Notes under the pieces: model-generated
Told to the model about the DNA's origin: nothing
Databases searched by the model: none
The model's input: the letters and a program-made list of their open reading frames with translations, nothing else
Part shown: positions 1 to 10,955 of the stretch, piece by piece
How positions within the stretch are numbered: the first letter of the stretch is position 1
How the letters are laid out: the number at the start of each line of letters is the position of its first letter
Origin: Pinus tabuliformis
Taxonomy: Eukaryota > Streptophyta > Pinopsida > Pinales > Pinaceae
NCBI GenBank assembly: GCA_031772625.1
Contig: CM062813.1
Location: forward strand, 769,496,721-769,560,720
DNA length: 64,000 nt
Reading direction: 5' to 3'
Translations under genes and position numbers: made by a program

Positions 1-779
1 GAAATCCCACTTGTTTTGTGGATTTCTTTTGCATTTTGAAAATACATAAAAACACTAAAAATCACGTAAAAAATGGCTTTGGGAAAATTTGAAATATTAT
101 TCATTTTCATTCCCAAACCCCTTCGGGTCCGGGTTTCATCACATCGGCGCTTCCCTTCGCATTTCATTTAATAAATGAAACATGTGAAATTACATTAAAA
201 ATGAAAATTGACGGATCTCAAATCTTATGAAATAGCGTTTATATTCCCATCGTGTCTGGCTAATCGCATCGCATATATATATGTGCATATAGCCCCGCTC
301 CATTGTGTTTTCTCATTGTGATATCACAATGCGATTAATCGTAATCGCATATCGCAATAACCCTAGGTCGTTTGGTGAGTGCTCTATTCATATTTGCCGA
401 CTATGATTATGTGATGCAACGTGAGCTGTCGATCTGCGCGCCTGATCGACGGTCCTCGTTGACTCCGCTGATCGCCATCGCAAGTTTTATGTGGTGTGCT
501 CCGATTTCCTCCACCTATCACTGTTGATTTGCAATTTGCCGATCGGATCTGGACCATTGATCGACCAAATCCGACGGCTCCTATGCATTCACTGTTCAAG
601 CCTCTGATAAGCCTGTTTTCCACTGTTTCTTGGTGTTTTTGGCTACCTATAGTTTTCTCCCTTGTTTTATGAAGGTTTGCCCATGCGATAATTTTGATCT
701 TTTGAATGATTTTTAAAGTCTTTAGAGAGTATTCTAGGATCCATTTGGATCATTAACAATACTAACATTAATGTTATTC
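1..779. other. Spacer, no recognised gene
   Basis: No coding region or RNA gene is recognised. The stretch from about 360 to 660 is richer in G+C than its surroundings and follows a run of TATATATA near 275, so it could be the edge of an old promoter or leader. No long open frame supports a gene. From about 740 the sequence resembles the lead-in to the hexamer array at 8650. Confidence 0.5.
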
Positions 780-911
780 ATTTTCTATTTCAAAACTCAT
801 AACCAAGTGTTTTAATATAAATATCAACATTAACACTAATATTAACTTTAATATTAATATTAATATTAATATTAACATTAATACTAGTATTAATATTAAT
901 GCTAATACTAA
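780..911. repeat. Degenerate hexamer array, left half
   Basis: Tandem hexamers of the type AYYAAY (ATTAAT, ATTAAC, ACTAAT). The lead-in near 790 (text like CAAAACTCATAACCAAGTGT) recurs before the arrays at 8700 and 32235. The array continues at 7725 on the far side of LINE-1, so it was a single array before that insertion. Confidence 0.85.
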
Positions 912-1072
912 TATTTTTCTTAAGCAAGAGTCTTACCTTCTAATTCATTAAAGTGTAAAATGCATTACATAATGTACACCAGTTCACAAGGAACTGTGAT
1001 TTTAGTGAAAAAAACCAAAACTACAATTTACCCGGCCCAAGGCCTAAGTCCCGCCCCTTACACACCACACTT

Positions 1073-1813
1073 CTAACCCTTAATAGGAATACAAAGCCTC
1101 CAAACTGTCAAACCACTAACCGCCAACTCCCCAGGCAGCAAGGGCACCTCCAAAGCTAAGAGCTCGAGTCGGAAAGACTCCCAAACCCGGAAATCCATCA
1201 AGAACCTATTATCTTGCACCGCCCGACTTGCATCTTTAATCCCAGCCGTTGGATCCTCCCGATCAATCCAACAGTTGTGGAGGATTTTGCATTGCGAAGA
1301 AGCCCGACTTTTAACCAGAAGGTCCCACTGACTTGCTCGATCCATCCTAACCGTTGATCTGCCATCCCTGATCCGATGGTTGAGGATCATATCGCGCAGT
1401 GCAACCCTACCGAACATTACTGCGTGATGAGGGCGGTATTGCAACAGACCCCACTGCCACGTGTTGTCCAATGTATGGGATCGCTCCCAAATTTCCAAAA
1501 CCACTTCCCGCTTGCGCAGCATGCGATCACTGGAGAACCGCCCCCACCGTGGTAAGACGATCGCCGATGGAAAACTAGGGGTATTGCGGCCAACAAATGA
1601 TCCCGGAAATGGATAAATCATCTCTTTCCCTCCGCGCCTGTGCCTGAACCCATGAACGAAACTACATCTTCCCTTCAACCATTCTGCTGAAAAACTGACA
1701 CTCCCCCTTTGTTTCCCCCTGGGCTCTCTGGGAAAATTCTTTACTTGGTTGCGGGGGTCGAAAAAAGTCTTCCGCCCATAACTGATCAGTCCATGCAGAA
1801 AAAAGCTACCCAT
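1073..1813 (-). CDS. Open frame of 246 codons in the 3' region of LINE-1, function unknown
   Basis: An uninterrupted frame starts 13 nt past the ORF2 stop and fills most of the region between ORF2 and the element's 3' end. I recognise no domain. The product is basic and rich in Arg, Trp and Ile, with no signal peptide or membrane segment. ORF2 beside it is broken several times, so an open run this long is notable. Against coding: the DNA is G+C-richer than its flanks and holds repeated words related to CCGTTGGATC (near 1240, 1350 and 1375), which are common in plant non-coding DNA. It may be captured host sequence. LINE-2 has no counterpart in its 3' region. Confidence 0.25.
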   Translation of the reverse strand: MGSFFLHGLISYGRKTFFDPRNQVKNFPREPRGKQRGSVSFSAEWLKGRCSFVHGFRHRRGGKEMIYPFPGSFVGRNTPSFPSAIVLPRWGRFSSDRMLRKREVVLEIWERSHTLDNTWQWGLLQYRPHHAVMFGRVALRDMILNHRIRDGRSTVRMDRASQWDLLVKSRASSQCKILHNCWIDREDPTAGIKDASRAVQDNRFLMDFRVWESFRLELLALEVPLLPGELAVSGLTVWRLCIPIKG

Positions 1814-1825
1814 GCAGAAACAAAG

Positions 1826-4800
1826 TCAATAGGACCTAGCCTCGAAGTCCTTGTCCTCTTCCGCTTGCTCATGACACAGAGTTTTCACTCTGCTCTGAGG
1901 CCACTCCTGCCACTTCATTGTTACCCTAATATCAGAATAGTTCACCCCTTGGTTGGCCAGTAGATCCGCCAGTTTATTGGCTTTTCTGCGAACATGGTTA
2001 AAACTAACTGTACGAAGTCCCTGGAGGTGACCCTGAATTCTCTGGAAAACCCGGATTAGCCTCCAGTGTTTTGAAACTTTCTCTGGCCCTGTTCCACAGC
2101 TGATTCTTTTCACCGAGTTAATGATTAACTCAGAGTCCGCTTCTATAATCACATTCGAGCGGTTGTCCTGCTTCAGAAACTCTAAGCATTGCTCCATAGC
2201 CATTAGTTCCGCCATGTTATTGGTAGCTTTTCCTAAATGGCCATGGAAGATGGAGATAATACCTCCTCTTTCATCCCTTAAAACCCCACCATAACCAGTT
2301 GTTCCCGGGTTGCCTTTAGAAGCTCCGTCAATATTGTATTTCAAATACCCTTCCGGGGGGGGGTACCAGACATCTTTCTCCGTATTTATTGAGATTACTT
2401 GCCTTTCCAAGCTTTGAGGAATGAGCCCCTGAATACCCAACTGCCTGAGAATTTTCAAATCTGCCTCTGAAGGAGGATTTTTAGGATAATTATGCACTGT
2501 GGTTCCTACTGTCTCCTTCAGCTGTTTTAAAATCATCTCAAAAAGGAGATGAGGGGGTTTCTTTTCTTCTTTAAATATTCTCTTGTTCCTTTCTTTCCAA
2601 ACATTCCATATAATAAAACTTGGTGTTAGGGCCCAAGCTGAGTTAAGCCATTCATAATCTGAAAAGTTTCTTCTCCAATTATTGAGGGTGTTAATAATAC
2701 TCCCTTTGTCTCTGTCGGATTGATGAAAAATGATGGCAAAAGTATCCCATAGCCAGGAGGTGAAGATGCAACTATTGAGTAAATGTTCCATTGTCTCCTC
2801 TTGAGCTTCACAGAGCTGGCATCTAGAAGGCCCCAGAACCCCCCTCCTCCTAATATTATCCCAAGTCAAGATTTTTTTGTGATGAACTAACCACATAAAG
2901 AGTTTGATCTTCATCCACCCTTGGTGCCTCCATAGGTTTGGCCAAGTCTTATCCGGTATAAGGGAATTCAGCTTAAGTAGAATTCCTTTTGCCTCCTTAA
3001 GATTAAAGGTACCCTCATTATTATTGCCCCATCTTAGCTGGTCTTGCCCTCCTGTTACTAAGATCTTCCTTTGATCCAACGTTCTCCTTAGTATCTCTGC
3101 TTTTCTTTTCAAGGGGCTCTCCTCTCTGCAATCGATGTTTTTCTAGATTCTCCACTTTTCTGTATGCTGAGTATGCTCCCAGAAGTCCTTTACCTTAATT
3201 AATCCTTGCATATCTGTCTCATGCTTAAGGTCTAAAAAGTCCTCTTTCAGCAGTATTGGTTCTTGTTGCCACTTATCCTCCCAGAATAGAGCTAGGTTTC
3301 CCTCTCTGATTTCCCAGAAACTATTTTCTTGTACTAGGCTTCTATTCTCCCAGGCTTTGTTCCAGATGTATGAGCCTTTTATATTTCTAGACATTCTTAT
3401 GAGATCACTAGTTTTCCAGGAGCTAGCATATTTTTCCTTCCAGATATTTTCCCATTGGGCCTTTGGATTTTGAACCCAATGCCACCAAAGTTTGGCCCCT
3501 AAAACATTGCTAAGAATTTCTTGATCATCCAAGCCTAGGCCTCTGTGGTTCTTGGGCCTACAGATTTTATCCCAAGAAACTAAGGCCCACTTTTTCCTTG
3601 TTTCCTCCTTACCCCACAGAAAATCTCTTTGGATGTTTCTGAACTGCTGTAAGACCCCTTTAGGAGCTGGGAGGGCTGATAGCATGAAAACCGGGATAGC
3701 TTGCAGAACTACCTTTGTGAGAACCAGCCTACCAGCTAGGTTTAAAGATCTGATGGTCCATTTTTTAACTTTGTCCTACAACTTATTGATCAATGGTTCC
3801 CAGATGCTTTTATGCATTGGTTTAGCAGTAAGAGGGATTCCCAAATATTTTGAGGGGAGGGAATCCCTTTGAAAGCCTAGAATTCTGGAAATATTTCTCT
3901 GAATCGCAATATTGGTATTAAAGAAAAAGATTTTTGATTTGGAGAGATTAACTTCCATACTTGTGGCCATGGCAAAGACATTCAGGATTTGTTTATAGGC
4001 TGTAGCTTCTTTGACTGTGGGGATTCCCTATAGCATAGTATCATCTACAAATTGTTGATGAGTTAGAGCCTGACCATTCTCAGTTAGTTGAAGGCCATTA
4101 ATCTTACCTATTACTTTAGCATGCTTGATGGACCTACCAAGTCCTTCCATCATGAGAATGAAGAGAAATGGAGAGAGTGGGTCTCCCTGTCTGAGGCCTC
4201 TGGAAGGACTAAAAATCTTAGAGGGAGAGCCATTCACCAAAATTGAAAAGCTAGAGGAAGTCACTAAGGCCATAATCCAGCTGACCCAATTATGATCAAA
4301 ACCAAAAGTAGTAAGTACTCTCTTCATATAGGTCTAGTTTACCTTATCATAAGCTTTGGCTATATCTAATTGCATGATCATTCCAGCCTACCTTTTGCTA
4401 CTTAACGAGTCAACCACCTCTTGGGATTGAATGATGTTGTCTAAAATTTGTCTGCCTTCCACATAACCGGATTGTTCCCCTAAAACTAGGGTAGGAAGTA
4501 GAGGTTTAAGTCTATTAGCCACTACTTTGGATATTATCTTGTAAACCACATTGCATAGATCTATGGGTCTAAACTTATCTGGAGTTTGAGCAATATCCTG
4601 CTTAGGATAAGGGAGATGAAGGAGGTATTGAGCACTTTCAAAATAGTTCTCCTCAACCTGGAATCCTCCACTACATTCGAAATATCCTGTTTAACAATAT
4701 TCCAGCATGCTCTAAAAAAATCCACATTGAAAACATCCGGGCCTGGTGCTTTTCCATTCTGCATTTCTTTGAGGACATCACCTACCTCCTCTTTAGAAAC

Positions 4801-6134
4801 TGGCCTATTTAGGTTGAAATTGTCCTCTCTAGATACCAGCTTTGGTATGTTTCTAGTTACATCACTGATGGACTGTTCTCTGTCTGAATTATTTTCCTGA
4901 GTAATTCTTCGAAAGTGCTGAACTAACACAGCTTCAATATTCTCATGGGAGGTGAGAAGATTCCCATCTTCGTTCTTAATTGAAGATATTCTGTTGTGAG
5001 TTCTATTCGCCATGGTGGATCTGTGAAAAAATTTCGTGTTACGCTCTCCTTCTTTTAGCCATTGAACTCGAGACTTTTGTCTCCAAAAAATTTCCTCTTG
5101 TTTACACAGATTATCCCATTCTTGATGATATTTATCCACTTGGTTACTTTTAACTCTATCAAATCCATCCATGATCAGAGCTTGGTTGAGAACCTTCATT
5201 TTGTTTTCAACATATTTTTTTCCACAAAAATATTGCCAAAATCATTTTTGTTCCAATCCTTTAGTCTGAGTTTGATATGCTTTAATCTTTTATGAAGAAG
5301 AAACATTCTTGTTCCCTGAATCTGTAAATCTTCTGACCACCATTTTTTAATATTGTTGATGAAATTTGGGTGGGAAAGCCAAATATTTTCAAATCTAAAA
5401 GGTTTGTTTCTGAGAGTACCTATACCTTTGATCTCCAGTTGAACTGGCCAGTGATCTGAGCCTCCAAAGGGGAGAACTTTCGCTATTACTTCCTTATTTG
5501 TTAGCATAAGATCCTCTGAGATAATGAATCTATCTAACTTTGAGGCTACCTGAGACTCTCCTCCTCTTTTATTATTCCAGGTAAAAGGGTCAGTATTCGT
5601 TTCAGTATCAACAAGCTTCATATTGTCTATAAAGGTTTTAAACTCTAAAGAGTCTTTACTTAGAGTTCTGCTTCCTCCTTTTTTCTCTGAAAGAGATTTG
5701 ATCATGTTGAAGTCCCCTCCCATGATCCAAGGTATTCCTGTCTGTCTGTCCCTGAGATCCACCAGGGAATCTAGAAACTTGATTTTGTCATCTATTTTTT
5801 GAGGGCCATATACATTTGTGACCAGAAAGGTGTACCTGTCTCCTACAGGTTGAATAACCACTGATAAATAGTTCCTGGTTGCCTCAACATCTATTATGCT
5901 AATTTTTTGAGGGTTCCAAAGAGTGAGAATTCCCCCTGCTGTATTCTCTGCTTTGACTTCTAGAAACTCAAATCTACTAAGCCATTTGCTATGAATTTGT
6001 CTTAATTTTTGAATGGAACATTTCGTTTCTTGGATAAAGATTATATCCAACATTTCTTGTTTCATCCTATTACTAAGCATTCTCTGCTTTCTCTTACTCC
6101 CTAGACCTCTGATATTCCAAGATGTAAACTTCAT
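1826..6134 (-). pseudogene. LINE-1 ORF2: endonuclease, reverse transcriptase, RNase H
   Basis: ORF2 of plant L1 LINEs nicks the target and copies the RNA. An AP-type endonuclease starts at 6134 (MKFTSWNIRGLGSKRK; later GGDFNMI and GGSDHWPV). The RT follows: KAPGPDVFNVDFF near 4740, SRGLRQGDPLSPFLF near 4180, FVDDTML near 4035. A zf-RVT-type region lies near 2800-2950. A C-terminal RNase H is at about 2330-1950, with acidic residues in YNIDGASKGNPG, NMAELMAME, IEADSELII and NKLADLLANQ. The frame changes between 5196/5199 and between 4561/4327, and in-frame stops separate the pieces ending at 4028, 3776 and 3143. The RNase H part (428 open codons) is the best preserved. Not functional. Confidence 0.93.
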
Positions 6135-6136
6135 AA

Positions 6137-7726
6137 TTAAAGATTTGTAAAGGAGTAGCTGGCTAGATCTTTCATCTTACCTGAATCTATCATTAGCTTT
6201 CCACACTCCATCAAGAGTTCATTCTGCTTTTTCCTGCCTCTTTTCTTACCTGGGTTTCTTGTTGCTAGTCCCAGAGTTGTTTTCATCATCTTCACACCTT
6301 TGTTATCCTGCTTGTCTATATTTTTTCCTTTCTCCAACGCCTTAGCCTGCGTTTTCCATAAAAACAACTACTGTACTCTATTGAGCTCTTCTTGAGGTAC
6401 CAAATCTACTCCTCCCGTAGTTCCCTGAATCAAGAACCCTTCCAGGTCTAGGTTTTCTTTATCAAGAATCTCCTGTAGCTCATGGTCCTCTAGGTCTATT
6501 TCACTCTGGGTCATTTCCTGATCCATCTCAAGTTATGTTTCACTCATCATAGTTTCTTTCTGATAATCAGTTTCATGTGTTTGTTCACGGTCTTCTTCTT
6601 TTTTCTTTTCCCCCGAATTTCCTTCCATTACTTGATCTTCTTTTGTAATCTCTTTGTCTTCCTCAAGAACTTGGAACTTATTTTGACTGACTTGTAGCCC
6701 TTCATCTTGATGTTGCTTTGGTCCTCTTTTGCCACCTTTTCCTCGATTTACCACTTTTTGGAAGCTATTTGTTTCCTTCATTGTATTAGCTTTGTTGTTA
6801 TTTACCACTCTATCAAGTGGACAGTCTCTAAAAAGATGCCCATGTTCATGACATCTGTGGCATCTGAATGGAATATGCTCATAGTCTACTGTTTGCACCC
6901 ATTCTTCATCAAAAACTTCCAAGATCACTTCATCTGGTAGAGCTCCTGATAGATCCATTTCCACACATATCCTAGCAAAGGAAGTGTATTTCCCTCTTCT
7001 TGTGGCTTCAAAAGCTTTGACAAAACAACCTAATTTATTGCCTATGGCTGTTAACAATTCATTTTTCCAGTAATCAAGAGGTAAATAATAGAGTCTTACC
7101 CAGACTGGTACCGAAGTAAAAGTCTCACGTTCTGGGAAAAAATTCATCATCCATGGCCTCATGTAGAGTCCAGCTACTGCATAGAAGTAGGGTCCTCCTT
7201 CAAATACTCTGTCCTTGTCTTCAATGTTCATGAACACCACAGTGAAGAATCCCTTTGACCCAAGATGTAGGTCAATGCTCCCTTTAGGTTTCCAGTGATA
7301 TTTGATCCATGTTTGTAATGATTTTTCAGTGGGCCATAGTCCCATGAACTTACAAATAATAGCATATGTTCGCATGTGATCCCTGTGTGCTTGCAGAGTA
7401 GGATCATTTAAAATAACTCTGGGTGTGATCTCAGCTTTGGGTTTGCAGGGTCCCTTTTGTTTTTTGTCTTTAGTTCCCTGTTTTTTGTCTTCTACCTCCT
7501 TGTCCTTTGTGCCATTGTTTTCCTTAGTTTTGGCTCCTACTATCTCCTCTTCCATATTTCTTTTCCCTTCCTCCATAGTACCTCTGGCATTTTCTAGAGG
7601 TTTCTTACCTCTACTGGCGACGACATCCTTGTAGGAGGGAGTGGCACTCCCTCTTCTGTGACCCTCCATGAGGAACACTGTCTGCAACTCATTGAAACCC
7701 TTGTTGTTCGCCTTTGTTGTTCCCAT
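6137..7726 (-). pseudogene. LINE-1 ORF1, gag-like nucleic-acid-binding protein (DUF4283, CCHC knuckle)
   Basis: ORF1 proteins of plant L1 elements bind the element RNA. The first 397 codons (7726-6533) are open. After a lysine/glutamate-rich N-terminal region comes a DUF4283-type domain (about residues 120-230, including the stretch PVWVRLYYLPLDYW). A CCHC zinc knuckle, CHRCHEHGHLFRDC, follows near residue 300, and the tail is charged. A second open piece (6367-6137) rich in K/R (GRKKQNELLMECGKL) looks like the original C-terminus. Stops between 6533 and 6370 separate them. The last stop lies 2 nt before the ORF2 ATG, a spacing that suggests coupled translation. The N-terminus abuts the target duplication, so residues may be missing. 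Confidence 0.85.
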
Positions 7727-7790
7727 GCTAATACTAACATTAATACTAATACTAATACTAATATTAATAAATACATTAAAAACCTAATAT
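7725..7790. repeat. Degenerate hexamer array, right half
   Basis: Continuation of the 780-911 array after LINE-1. It begins with the second copy of the 13-bp target duplication and continues as ACTAAT/ATTAAT hexamers. Confidence 0.8.
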
Positions 7791-8640
7791 TCATCCTAAT
7801 CATCTTTCTTCCCAATTGCTATTTTCAAACTCAATGATTCTAAAACCATCATAACCCTATTGTAATTTACCTAATATCCCTAACCTGCCAGGAACAATTG
7901 TTGTTAGGGTAAAGAATAACAAGTCACAATTAACATTCAAACTAAAATGAGAAAATAATCAACCAATTCAAATATTCAAATATTTTAAGTTGAACATTAA
8001 TGTGAACATTGGTTCACCTTCAAATATATTAAGTTTATTTAAGTTGAACATTGTTTCGCATGGCACAATTAACATTCAAACTAAAATGAGAAAATAATCA
8101 ACCAATTCAAATATATTGAAGTTGAACATTAATGTGAACATTGGTTCAAATTCAAATATATTAAGTTTATTTAAGTTGAACATTGGTTTGCATGGCATTT
8201 TATACTATTATATATAATTGTTTTAAAGGATTTTTTTGGCACAGTTAGCACTATTTTGTTTTCTTTTCTCCACAATAGTTTATTTAAGATAATCATGTGC
8301 ATTTGAGTGGTTCCACAAGGTTTTTAAAAAAATTATCAATCTTCTTAGAAAGGTGTGTGTTTTAAAATATTAATTGATTTAATATTTTTTGTTTTGAAAA
8401 AAGAATAATTAAGAGAAAAAAAACCATTTATTTTGAAAAAGAATTCATGAAAGTTTGAATTGTGACATTAACACCTATTTATAAGAATAGTTACAACATT
8501 ATATTTACAATTCTTTATAATAATATCAATGTTGTGTTAGCATTATATTAATATTAATAATATTATTTTTAATGAAATTAAAAGAATAATGAAATATAAA
8601 AGAAAATAGTAATATATTAATAGATTATTAGTAATTTCAA
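7791..8640. repeat. Dispersed repeat block, copy A
   Basis: AT-rich block with homologues at about 31300-32160 and 37655-38000. Shared landmarks are CCTAATCATCTTTCTTCC, CAAACTAAAATGAGAAAA and ATCAACCAATTCAAATATA. It contains an internal duplication: the CAATTAACATTCAAAC to TTGGTT stretch at about 7927-8010 recurs at 8065-8150. Near 8370 it holds an uninterrupted version of the site that carries a hammerhead-motif insertion in copy B. No gene is seen. Confidence 0.75.
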
Positions 8641-9020
8641 CGTTAATTTTAATATTAAGATTAACAATATTAACATTAATGTTAATCATTTTTCGAGTTC
8701 AAAACTCATAACCAAGTGTCTTAATTTTAATATTAACAATAACACTAACACTAGTGTTAATATTAATATTAATATTAACATTATCATTAACATTAACTAA
8801 TGTTAATGTTAATGCTAATATTAACATTAACATTAATACCAATATTAATATTAATACTAACATTAACTTTAATAATAAATTTAATGCTAACATTAACTTT
8901 AATATTAAATTTAATACTAATATTAACATTATCATTAATACTAATATTAACACTAACATTAATATTATTATTAACTTTACTAATATTAATATTAACATTA
9001 ACAATTACTTTAGTAATCTC
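8641..9020. repeat. Degenerate hexamer array A
   Basis: About 370 bp of AYYAAY-type hexamers (ATTAAT/ATTAAC/ACTAAT/ACTTTA variants). Open frames read through it on both strands as Asn-Ile or Leu-Met-Ile strings because the period is a multiple of three; these are artefacts. It stops where the LINE RNase H relic begins. Confidence 0.9.
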
Positions 9021-9022
9021 CC

Positions 9023-9625
9023 ATGTCAGGTTTTTTGATGGTGCATCCTCCTGGAGTGTATGTGGTTGTGGGGCCTTCATTGTGATCGATCAAGAGAAAG
9101 ATTTTCACTTCTTTTGGTAGGGGGGATTTGGTCACATTTGTAGGGTAGAGGTCCTTTCCCTTTGGGGTGTCATAAGGTTCACATCTTGGCTTGTTATTGA
9201 GGACATTATGTTTGTCGGGGACTCAAAATCCATTGTAGACTAGCTTAAGGGTTGTTCCTCCTTGAATGTTCCTTTATTCCACTAGTTTTAGGGGGTTCTT
9301 CTTCTGAGGGATTCTTTCACCCATATATCTTTTTCCCATGTCTATGAGAATAATATTTTGTGGTTGGCTATCTTTCAAAGTGAAGTGTTTCCCTAATGCT
9401 AGGATTTTTTCATTTTAGGTTCTTAGTCAATAACATGGTCCATTCATTTGGTGTCTTCCCTTCCCTTTAACCGTTTTTGGTTTTTTTGCCTCTCATCTTT
9501 CACTTCCTAGGCATGTCTTTCATTTTTGCTAGTCTTGGGCCATTTTCACCTTCATTTGGTATCTATAGGGGTTGTATTACGTGCTTTGGCAGAGTCATGT
9601 TTTGGTTCACATTTTGTTTATTTTA
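9023..9625 (+). pseudogene. LINE RNase H domain and 3' UTR relic, copy A
   Basis: Plus-strand C-terminal RNase H of a different plant LINE. It reads FFDGASS and CGCGAFIVID near 9035-9090, then RVEVLSLWGVIRFTSW, FVGDSKSIVD near 9210, and a decayed HISFSHVY-like end near 9330. The first catalytic Asp (FFDG) and the Asp of GDS are visible. Frame changes and stops (for example after GDSKSIVD) break it. T-rich sequence after 9440 matches the 3' UTR of the copy at 37400-37620. Everything upstream of the RNase H domain is missing; the hexamer array abuts it directly. Confidence 0.8.
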
Positions 9626-10729
9626 AGTTTATTGAATATTGTTTATTTCAATAAGCCTAAAGTATTTATATAAATTAAATAGTTGATACAAGAAGATAAG
9701 AATCAAAACACTGATTTCATCATATGTCTCACAAACAAACAAAAAATAAAAAAAACTTAATTCATTGTAACTTTATTTTAAATTATCATTATTATTAATT
9801 TTAAAATAATAAAACGAATTAATATATGAATTAAACATATATACATTTTAAAAACATGTAACAATATTCTTAACCATGGAGATTCACCACACTCAGAAGT
9901 TTTTAATTTGTAAAGAGGCATTGTTACGCTACTATATGTCAATATCATGACTTACTAATAACACATGCCCAAAACATATAAGTCATGTTTATATGGCACA
10001 TGTTCACATGATATTTTTTAATTAATTATTTTAATTAAAAAGACAAAAAATACATAGCTGCATTTGACATAAATCTTAATAAATCTCAATCTTTAATATA
10101 AAAATATGCTAGAATATTTCATGAAGGTTAAATCTCTATAATCCACCTAATAAGTATTGTTAATTAAATTAAAATTCTGGAAACCTTATTCTAAAATAGA
10201 CAAGAGCTAAATTTATTGTCTAATCTTACTCATATATATATAATTGCAAAATATTCTCAAAACCTACAATTCTACATTTAAAAAAAAATCAAAATAAAAA
10301 ATAAAAACATTTATAACAAAATGATGCATGAAAACATAGAAAATTTAGTAACTAACTCTTATATATTAATAAATATATTAAATAAAACTTCGGTGTATTT
10401 ATATTTTACAGACATACTTACAAACCTTACATTTAAGCTCTTTGTCTCATTGCTACAATAGATATTAAAACATTAACTGAAATCTTTCTCCTATTGGTAC
10501 TATATATTTAGCATTACTTGGGTACCAAATCACCCATGGAAGCAGTGGTGTTAGATGCAGGAGTGTGAGACTATGACACAAGAGAAGTCACAAAGGAAGA
10601 CTATGTCGGATCATGTAACTCAAGGAATCAGTTTAAAGCATCAAAATGACTATGTACACAAAAGTTGGGATTCTCCCTATGTACACAAAAAAAACAATCT
10701 ATGCAATTCAACGCTTGTTTCTCATCTCA
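9626..10729. repeat. AT-rich duplicated block, homologous to 38950-40090
   Basis: No gene. Long stretches match 38950-40090 in the same orientation, for example ACATGTAACAATATTCTTAA, the GTAAAGAGGCATTGTTA segment, and the block from GGTACCAAATCACCCATGGA (10520) to the CRK exons. This is the 3' flank of CRK relics A and C, carried along in a segmental duplication. Confidence 0.75.
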
Positions 10730-10955
10730 CATTTCCAAAAACCCACGAGCTAATCCCACTATGATGTTGTAACACCTCTACCCATCAATTCAGATACGTT
10801 TGTTTGTGTCTTCATATGTGCATGACAATAATTATAATTTTTCTCGAAACATTAATGAAAGTTAGTCACTGAATAGGATTTTATCAAGGCTCTTATTAGG
10901 GAGGTACTCATAAATGAGGAATCTTTCTAATCCCTCTGCACACCAGCTAAGTAAC
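10730..10955 (-). pseudogene. CRK relic A, two kinase exons
   Basis: Minus-strand remains of a cysteine-rich receptor-like kinase. The first piece (about 10953-10870) reads LLSWCAEGLERFLIYEYLPN followed by KSLDKILFS, the region linking the N- and C-lobes. A GT donor follows, then a short intron of roughly 70 nt, then a second piece near 10796-10735 reading YNIIVGLARGFLEM and ending in a stop, where an active kinase would continue YLHE...HRD. An in-frame stop precedes YNII. The kinase is lost downstream. A Ty3 element sits at the upstream exon edge; the 5' part of this copy resumes at 20976. Confidence 0.8.

Larger units (their letters stand above)
899..7737 (-). mobile_element. LINE-1: plant L1-type LINE, minus strand, inserted in a hexamer array
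   Basis: A non-LTR retrotransposon reading right to left: ORF1 (7726-6137), ORF2 (6134-1826), then a 3' region of about 0.9 kb. The 13-bp word ATGCTAATACTAA lies at both ends (899-911 and 7725-7737) and is the likely target-site duplication, although a repetitive target makes chance matches easier. The right edge falls at the first ATG of ORF1, so there is no 5' UTR and the copy is probably 5'-truncated. The A-tail is reduced to a short T-rich stretch after 911. Both ORFs carry stops and frame changes, so the copy is dead. Confidence 0.9.

Noticed and set aside
8370-8400. Hammerhead motif in copy A of the repeat block
   Set aside because: Looked for and absent: copy A has the uninterrupted target word only, which supports insertion in copy B.
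8699-9120. Open frames rich in Asn-Ile or Leu-Met-Ile on both strands of the hexamer array
   Set aside because: Low-complexity reading of a period-six repeat. Only the FFDGASS end after 9030 is meaningful, and it belongs to a LINE relic.
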